Assembly: GCA_033239525.1 (NCBI GenBank)
Contig: BSYO01000020.1
Span: forward strand, 6,573,892 to 6,637,891
Origin: Nepenthes gracilis
Taxonomy: Eukaryota > Streptophyta > Magnoliopsida > Caryophyllales > Nepenthaceae
Length of the DNA: 64,000 nucleotides
Direction: 5' to 3'
Positions 58,493 through 64,000 of the stretch are shown here, in pieces. The translations under genes and the position numbers were made by a program. The first letter of the stretch is position 1. The number at the start of each line of letters is the position of its first letter. The notes below the pieces were generated by a model, which was not told the origin of the DNA, did not search any database, and worked only from the letters and a program-made list of their open reading frames with translations.

Positions 58493-59081
58493 ATGAAGGC
58501 AGCGCCATCGCGTTCCTCCTCTCCTCTGAGGAAAGCTCGTCTCTCTCCTTACTGTGCCTTCACCTTCATCTCATTCATTATCTTCGTTGCCATCTTATAC
58601 GGCGAGGATTTCAGGAGCACTCTCAGCCAACGTCGTCAGATTGATCGCGCCGATGATCATCTCGCCGATCGCTCCACCTCGAGAGACGGTAAGTTATCTC
58701 TCTCGATTCTTGATTAAAGCTACAAATTCGTTATGCAAAATATGTGAAATTCGTTTTATGAATTGGTTTTTCCTCGTTCTTGAACAGATTTCTTTCAATC
58801 TGCTTTTCTTGATCAATTTTACTTTTTTAAGATGGATGAGTCGACTCAGTGAGTTTTGTTTTCGGATGGACAGAGAAGATACCGCCGTTTGCGATCGGGA
58901 GAACGGAGGAAGGGTGTGACTTATTCAGCGGGAGGTGGGTGAGAGACCAGTCAACTCGACCGCATTATGAGGAATCGGACTGCCCCTACATCCAGCCGCA
59001 GTTAACCTGCCAACAACACGGCCGGCCTGACAAGGACTACCAATATTGGCGTTGGCAACCTCATGCCTGCTCTCTTCACAA
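58493..59081 (+). CDS. TRICHOME BIREFRINGENCE-LIKE (TBL) protein, exons 1-2, 5' partial gene
   Basis: Exon 1 runs 58,493-58,688 ([22 protein letters not shown]; a membrane anchor [15 protein letters not shown] at about residues 22-37; then a Lys/Arg/Asp linker). The intron 58,689-58,873 (GTAAGT...ACAG) is phase 1. Exon 2 runs 58,874-59,081: [20 protein letters not shown], then [20 protein letters not shown] and [20 protein letters not shown], the Cys-rich PMR5N domain, up to ACSLHK and a GTACGT donor (phase 2), where family genes usually split before FNA. TBL proteins are Golgi type II membrane polysaccharide O-acetyltransferases; this sequence most resembles the xylan-acetylating TBL28-35 group (from memory). 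The catalytic GDS and DxxH exons are not in the window. Confidence 0.85.
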
Positions 59082-60669
59082 GTACGTCTCTCTCTCTCTC
59101 TCTCTTCCATGGCTGTAGGATTCTTTCCCTTCCGTCAGCGACGACTTCGTTTCCTTCATCTCTGTGGAATTCTCAATTTATTTGCATTGACCTTGGTCCC
59201 TTCGATCGCCAATAATTTCTCCTAAATATATATTTTGTTAAAAAAAAATTTATAGAAAAAATGTTCAAAATATTCATATAAAAGGTTAGTTATAATATCA
59301 TTTATACTATTTTTATTTTCTATGTAAAGAAGGATGATTGCTAAAAATACCAGGAATTTCAATTTTTTACCTAAAAAACAAGAGTATTTTCTCGACAGGC
59401 GAGAATCTGAAATAGTTTATTAAGGAACTAAGTTAAATTTAAGTGTTAGGTGTGCCTTGGCTCGTTTTCATTATTGGCTTGTTTGACGAACCTGATCCCA
59501 ATACGTAGGATAGAATCAAATAGATTTTTACTTTAAATATGAAATCTTTTGTCTCAATTAAAAGGGGTCATGGAAATAATATGTTCAAAATCACAATTAA
59601 TTTCTTTTTTAATCCTACCACAGTTGAATTGGTTGGATTGAAGGCGTGATAATTTACTTCACGGGTGAGGAGAGACCGCTTCTTAATTTGTACCAAAGCA
59701 ATTTATATAGCACATGCTAAAACAGGTGAAATTAAATGACATTACTTAAATACTGTTGAAGATGTATGCAAAAAAATAATATAAAGGACGGCATTTGTTA
59801 GGGAATTTTTCATACCATACATGTCAAATCATGAACTAACAACTACATTCAATCTTAAAAAATTCCAGTTGTTCAAAACAAGTCTGATTTTGATGATCAC
59901 CATCCAATATAATAAACTTACGATCCAATTAAAAATTATGCCAAATACCAAATCTTGACATAGATCTTACCATAAAATCTCACATAATATAATTAAGTTA
60001 TATGATTTTGAGATTAATTTTATATTATGCCGTGCCAAATATCTGCTTAATTATTTCTCTTACCCAGAGCTGTCATCTTGATACCTGTTCACCATTCTCA
60101 ACAAATGGTCCCAGATAATGACCTAACCACCATCACCCTCTTGAGTATATTTTCCTTCGCCCTTCCATTATTACTCCATAGCTGTATTTATTCGTCGTTT
60201 TCTTGTTTCAACCGCCTTTAAATCACTCCCTTGTCCACTAACTCGCGCCAGGAGTACAGTAGAGTGGATGTATTAGGCTTCAATTGAATTGTGTACTTTC
60301 TCTTGTAATTATAATGAAATTTTGACATATAATTGATAGAGTTATTGTCATATATTCTAGTAATTATAAGTTCAAATTTAGAAAACTCTTCTGTTTTATA
60401 ACATAAGATCATATATAATAAATTTAAAATGGTCCAATTACCTTTTAAATTTGTGTATAGTAAAAGTTCTATAAACTAAGTTGTCCTGTACAATAATTTA
60501 GGAAAAAATAGCCCTGTACAATCTTGACCACAAATAGTTGGGAATAATATATTTTATTTTTTTAGTTTATATAAATTTTATTTGGCATTGCATTCATATT
60601 AGGTAAAGTTTTAGACCAATTTGACCATATTTTAAATCATAAAAAATATATATTAATGGGTTCAGTAAC
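59082..60669 (+). other. Start of TBL intron 2 (AT-rich)
   Basis: Follows the GTACGT donor. No exon 3 (a GDS-type block) was found here or further right. A slightly GC-richer part at 60,050-60,260 has no coding signal. Confidence 0.5.
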
Positions 60670-61107
60670 TCGTGAGCCAATATAAAATGAGGCTTGTAGG
60701 AGAGGAACGCCCAGAAAGCTACAATCTAGGAGAAGTCTATTGCGGCCTAAGGTCTAGACCGCGCAACCCAATCCACGCAGCAAGATGTGGACCCTCAGAG
60801 TTGCTCATCGAATGCAGCTCAGTGGCACGTACCTTAGCAGCTTCAACTCAATAGATAATCCCATATGACCATGTCTTTGATGGTAGAGTTGTGTTGTCAG
60901 CCACTCCCCGCAAAGTTAGTAACGCTCCAACAATTGCGATCCGACTCTCTCACTCTCTCTACAAATAACTTTCTTCGTCTACAAGAAAGGGGGGCTCTCG
61001 GGAGAAAAGGAGCGGAACCTCCCTCGATCGAAAAAGAGAGACCTCTCTCCACAGAAAAAGGAGGCCTCCTGAGGTTAAAAATTTAAAAACAAGGAGATGA
61101 TATCGGA

Positions 61108-61815
61108 TCTTAGTTCTCTGCTTCAAAGATGCTCCCAATCGAGTGCATTTATTGGAGTTTAATCTTCCATCTCAAAGTTGCTCTCAACTTGGCGCACTTA
61201 TTGGAGCTCAATCTTCCGCCTCAGAGTCGCTTCCTAATCGAGCGTACCCGTCGAAACTTAGTCATCGCTTTTAAAGTCGTTCCCCAGTCCAGTGCATTCA
61301 TCAGAGTTTAATCATCCATCTTAAAGTCACTTCCCAATCAAGCGCATTCATCGAAACTCAATCATCCATTTTGAATTCTCTCCCTAATCGAGCGTACTCA
61401 ATAAAGCTCAATCCTCCATCTCAAAACTATTCTCCAGTCTAGTGCACCAGTTGGGGCTTAATTCTCTATCTCAAAATCGCTTCCCAACTGAGCACATTAA
61501 TTAGAACTCAATCCTCCTCCTCAAAGTCATTTCATGATCGAGTCCACTCGTCAGAGCTCAGTCTTCCATCTCGAAACCGCTCTCCAGTCGAATGCACCCA
61601 TCAGAGTTTAGTCCTCCCTCTCAATGCCGATCCTCAGTTAAGCGCATTCATCAAAGTTCAATTCTCCGCCTCAAAACTGCTTCCTAATTGAGTGCACTTA
61701 TCAGAGTTTAGTCTCTCATCTCAAAGACGCTCCCTAACTGAGCGCATTTACAGGAGCATAGTCCTCTCTATCTAAGTCGCTCCCTAATCGAGCCCCTTTG
61801 CTAGAGCCTAACCCT
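61108..61815. repeat. Tandem repeat, about 49-bp unit, in the element D LTR
   Basis: About 14 imperfect copies, each with a form of AATCxTCCATCTCAAAGTxGC, then a CCxAxTCGAGxGCA word and TTCATCAGAGTT. Divergence between copies is high, so the array is old. Confidence 0.88.
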
Positions 61816-62143
61816 CCGCTCACATTCAATCTCTTGAAACATACATCTACGCATTATCATCGCATCTTCTTATCTTTACATCCGTCAGAGAAAGATTTTT
61901 GACTTGAGTATCAGAGGATATATTAGGGAGCGAGTCTCACTATCCTCTGACCTCTCATTTATCAATTGTATTGCGCGGGATACAATTTCGAAGTAACGAG
62001 GATCGGAATCATTTCAGTTCAACCCCCATTAAATATCAAGTGACATCCTAACTCATTCGATTATTCGGATCCAAGGAAGTATTATTGGCCCCATTTGTGA
62101 GAAACGACTGAAAAGTCTAGCCACCACTCCAATGAGAGCAGAT

Positions 62144-62995
62144 ATGGCCAATGCTCGGGCATGAGCCAGTGCACCCGCCATAGACGTTATCTCCCGTGGC
62201 CACAACCCCTCCATAGGTAGTCACGAGGACGAACGATCTGCCCATGAGGTGCAAACACTCGCCACCTATAGATGAGCTGTGTCATTAGCCACCCTAGATC
62301 ATAAGTACCCATCTAAAGGTGCAGCGCTAGGGGCTTCGCTCTCCGACACCGAGTTCTTAGCGTCTAGAAGGAGGAACCGGAGAAAAGAATAGCCTCCTTA
62401 GAAGCTTTAGTGGCCTGACGACTTCATGGCCTGGGCAACCACGAGCGACAGGGCTTAGTTGCAGCCAAAGGGCCGACCGAGTCATGAGAGGCAAATGAAA
62501 GCCTAGAGCGACATAATCCATACCACTCTTATGACGATAGAAGGCCCCCTGGCCATAAGAAGTTCTATGTAGCACCAATAGGCACCTCATTGACCTAGCT
62601 AGATCACCATTCGTGGTGGAGATCTAGTTGTCACCATCTCCTCGCAGGATCAAGGAACTGAGCCTAGAGCCCTGCAACTGAAGCTCTGATTTAGTGCTCC
62701 ACTCAAATCACTTCTGCGCTTTGTCGTGCCTCCAGAGCCTTAAGGATTCCTAATGCGGCATAGGCAGCAGGCTGGAACGCCTTGGGGACAACAGAGTCCT
62801 CGGCCTCGTGCATGTAGTGTTTTATGTCAGAAGATACCGTCAGCACATCAAGTAACACCCCCCTAGGTACTTGTGGGTTGCATGTCGGCAATGAAAGACC
62901 GGCATCCAAATCATGCAACTGATTCAACAAGGTAGACTCAGTCCTGTAGAGTGTAGAGGCTGCAAGTGCGAGACCGTCAGGCGGAGTGATTAGTC
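62144..62995 (+). pseudogene. Element D gag, decayed
   Basis: ATG at 62,144 opens MANARA, then a stop, then in frame ASAPAIDVISRG and SLSDTEFLASRRRNRRKE, the Ala/Ser/Arg-rich N-terminal style of Tat gag (compare MVNTRAQASAP in element C). Many stops follow. The end is not defined. Confidence 0.5.
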
Positions 62996-63669
62996 TCTCT
63001 CCTGTTAGGGACTGTACCTAGTTTCGACGATTCTCTGAAGTGAGGCGTACGTGTTACACACTGGGAGCAGAAAGCTGGCCCAATGGACACAGAGCGTCCT
63101 CTACCCCAGAAGATGCTTCCACTAATTTTTCGCCAAGCGTAGGTAAGTAAAGTGCATTCATGCAGGTTACTCAAGTGTTATAAACATGTTTATTTATTCG
63201 CTTCATTTATCATGCCAAACATATAAACGCTTGTTTATTTGCATTAATTCAAATATTTAAACTGTCCCTAAGTTGGATGAACTTCTTCACCTGTGACTCG
63301 ACTGGCTGTGACCCATTTAAAAAATCTCGGTTCCAATAATCAAGCGGCCTGAATGTGATTGAATTTTGAACCTCAATTTTATCGACCGAGCAGCCCAGAA
63401 AAGGTCGAATATTGCGGCCTAAGGGGCGTACGGACCAAGAGTTGGACTTCTCCATCAAGTGGCCATTAAAACTTTGGCGGCTTTCAACATGCATGCGATA
63501 ACTCCCTCCCATATGAACAAGTACCATCAGTCAATAATAGTCGGTGAATTAGAACCTAACATACGAAAATTACGACGTCCTCTGACAGGACTGAGCGCCA
63601 ATGGTTATGTGTAGGCGAAGACCTAAACTTTGTCAGAGCTTGGCAACTGTGGCCATGAAACCCAATCGG

Positions 63670-64000
63670 TCCTTATAAGGCTCACTCATACTCGTGCCAC
63701 GACGTCCTTATGTAGGAAAGAGCACAAACGAATAAACATATTCGGTCAAGTCCGGCAACGACAGCTACAAGGCTTAGCTGATAATCACATTCTCTTGGTG
63801 CCACGATCTCCTCATCAGGAGCGAGCACAATCAGACGAATGCATTTGATCAAGCTCGGCAACGATAGTAGCAAGGCTTAGCCAATAATCACATTCTCTTG
63901 GTGTCACGACTTTCTCATCAGGAGCGAGCACAATTGGATGAACACATCCGGTCAAGCCCGGTAACAATAGCTACAAGGCTTAGTTGACAATCGCATTCTC
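63670..64000. repeat. Tandem repeat, 103-bp unit, at the right edge
   Basis: The word AGCACAA recurs at 63,721, 63,824 and 63,927, and CACATTCTCTTGGTG, CTCATCAGGAGCGAGC and CAAGGCTTAG recur at the same period of 103. At least three copies; it continues past the window. By position it matches the arrays found after pol in A, B and C. Confidence 0.9.

Larger units (their letters stand above)
60670..64000 (+). mobile_element. Element D: degenerate plus-strand Gypsy element, runs off the window
   Basis: LTR about 60,670-62,084 with a TATA-like CTACAAATAAC near 60,957, a degenerate primer site (TTGGCCCCATTTGTGAGAA, 62,085-62,103), gag remains from about 62,144, then repeats. No pol is seen, so this is probably an internal-deletion derivative. 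The left LTR boundary is approximate. It probably lies inside intron 2 of the TBL gene. Confidence 0.6.

Noticed and set aside
1..64000. CRISPR arrays, bacterial operons, organellar inserts, tRNA genes
   Set aside because: None recognised; the arrays present are long-unit tandem repeats in plant retroelements.

Overview
This window looks like a repeat-rich stretch of a flowering-plant nuclear genome. It is AT-rich, with GT/AG introns, TATA promoters and microsatellites, and most of the non-AT-rich sequence is Ty3/Gypsy LTR retrotransposon in several states of decay. I see no organellar insert, tRNA or rRNA gene. The only host gene I can support is the 5' part (two exons) of a TRICHOME BIREFRINGENCE-LIKE gene at 58,493-59,081. 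The species cannot be named from the sequence.

Layout, left to right. 1-2,737: edge of a minus-strand Gypsy element with a gag start, an initiator-Met primer site and a 2.3 kb LTR. 3,180-14,630: an older LTR remnant split by element A (3,827-14,012, plus strand, TSD AAAAT, decayed gag-pol). 14,631-20,081: AT-rich sequence with a CACTA-like terminus and a possible BAHD-acyltransferase fragment. 20,082-20,912: solo LTR (TSD CTATA). 21,830-25,985: two diverged copies of one segment. 25,374-31,903: element B (minus strand, TSD CTTTT), which lacks pol and the gag core. 32,000-41,729: AT-rich sequence with LTR remnants. 41,730-54,208: element C (minus strand, near-complete gag-pol, right LTR truncated). 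54,206-54,985: a second copy of C's left flank that carries an uninterrupted insertion site. 57,322-58,372: solo LTR (TSD TATAT) directly in front of the TBL core promoter. 60,670-64,000: degenerate plus-strand element D, apparently inside TBL intron 2.

Elements A, B and C share one plan: LTR, gag-(pol), a tandem-repeat block, then one or more genes on the opposite strand that converge on pol, then the polypurine tract (GCATGGGGGGCTAG type) and the other LTR. Dual RNase H and this extra antisense gene suggest the Tat lineage. Antisense extra ORFs are known in that lineage (for example Grande and Retand). What stands out here is that the antisense gene keeps a two-exon structure with a 74/75-nt phase-0 intron in B and C, a shared C-terminal motif in A, B and C, and its own promoter-like module. 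In C it has relatives arranged as three tandem units. In B, which has lost pol, it is the largest coding region left. I regard this as the most interesting content of the window.
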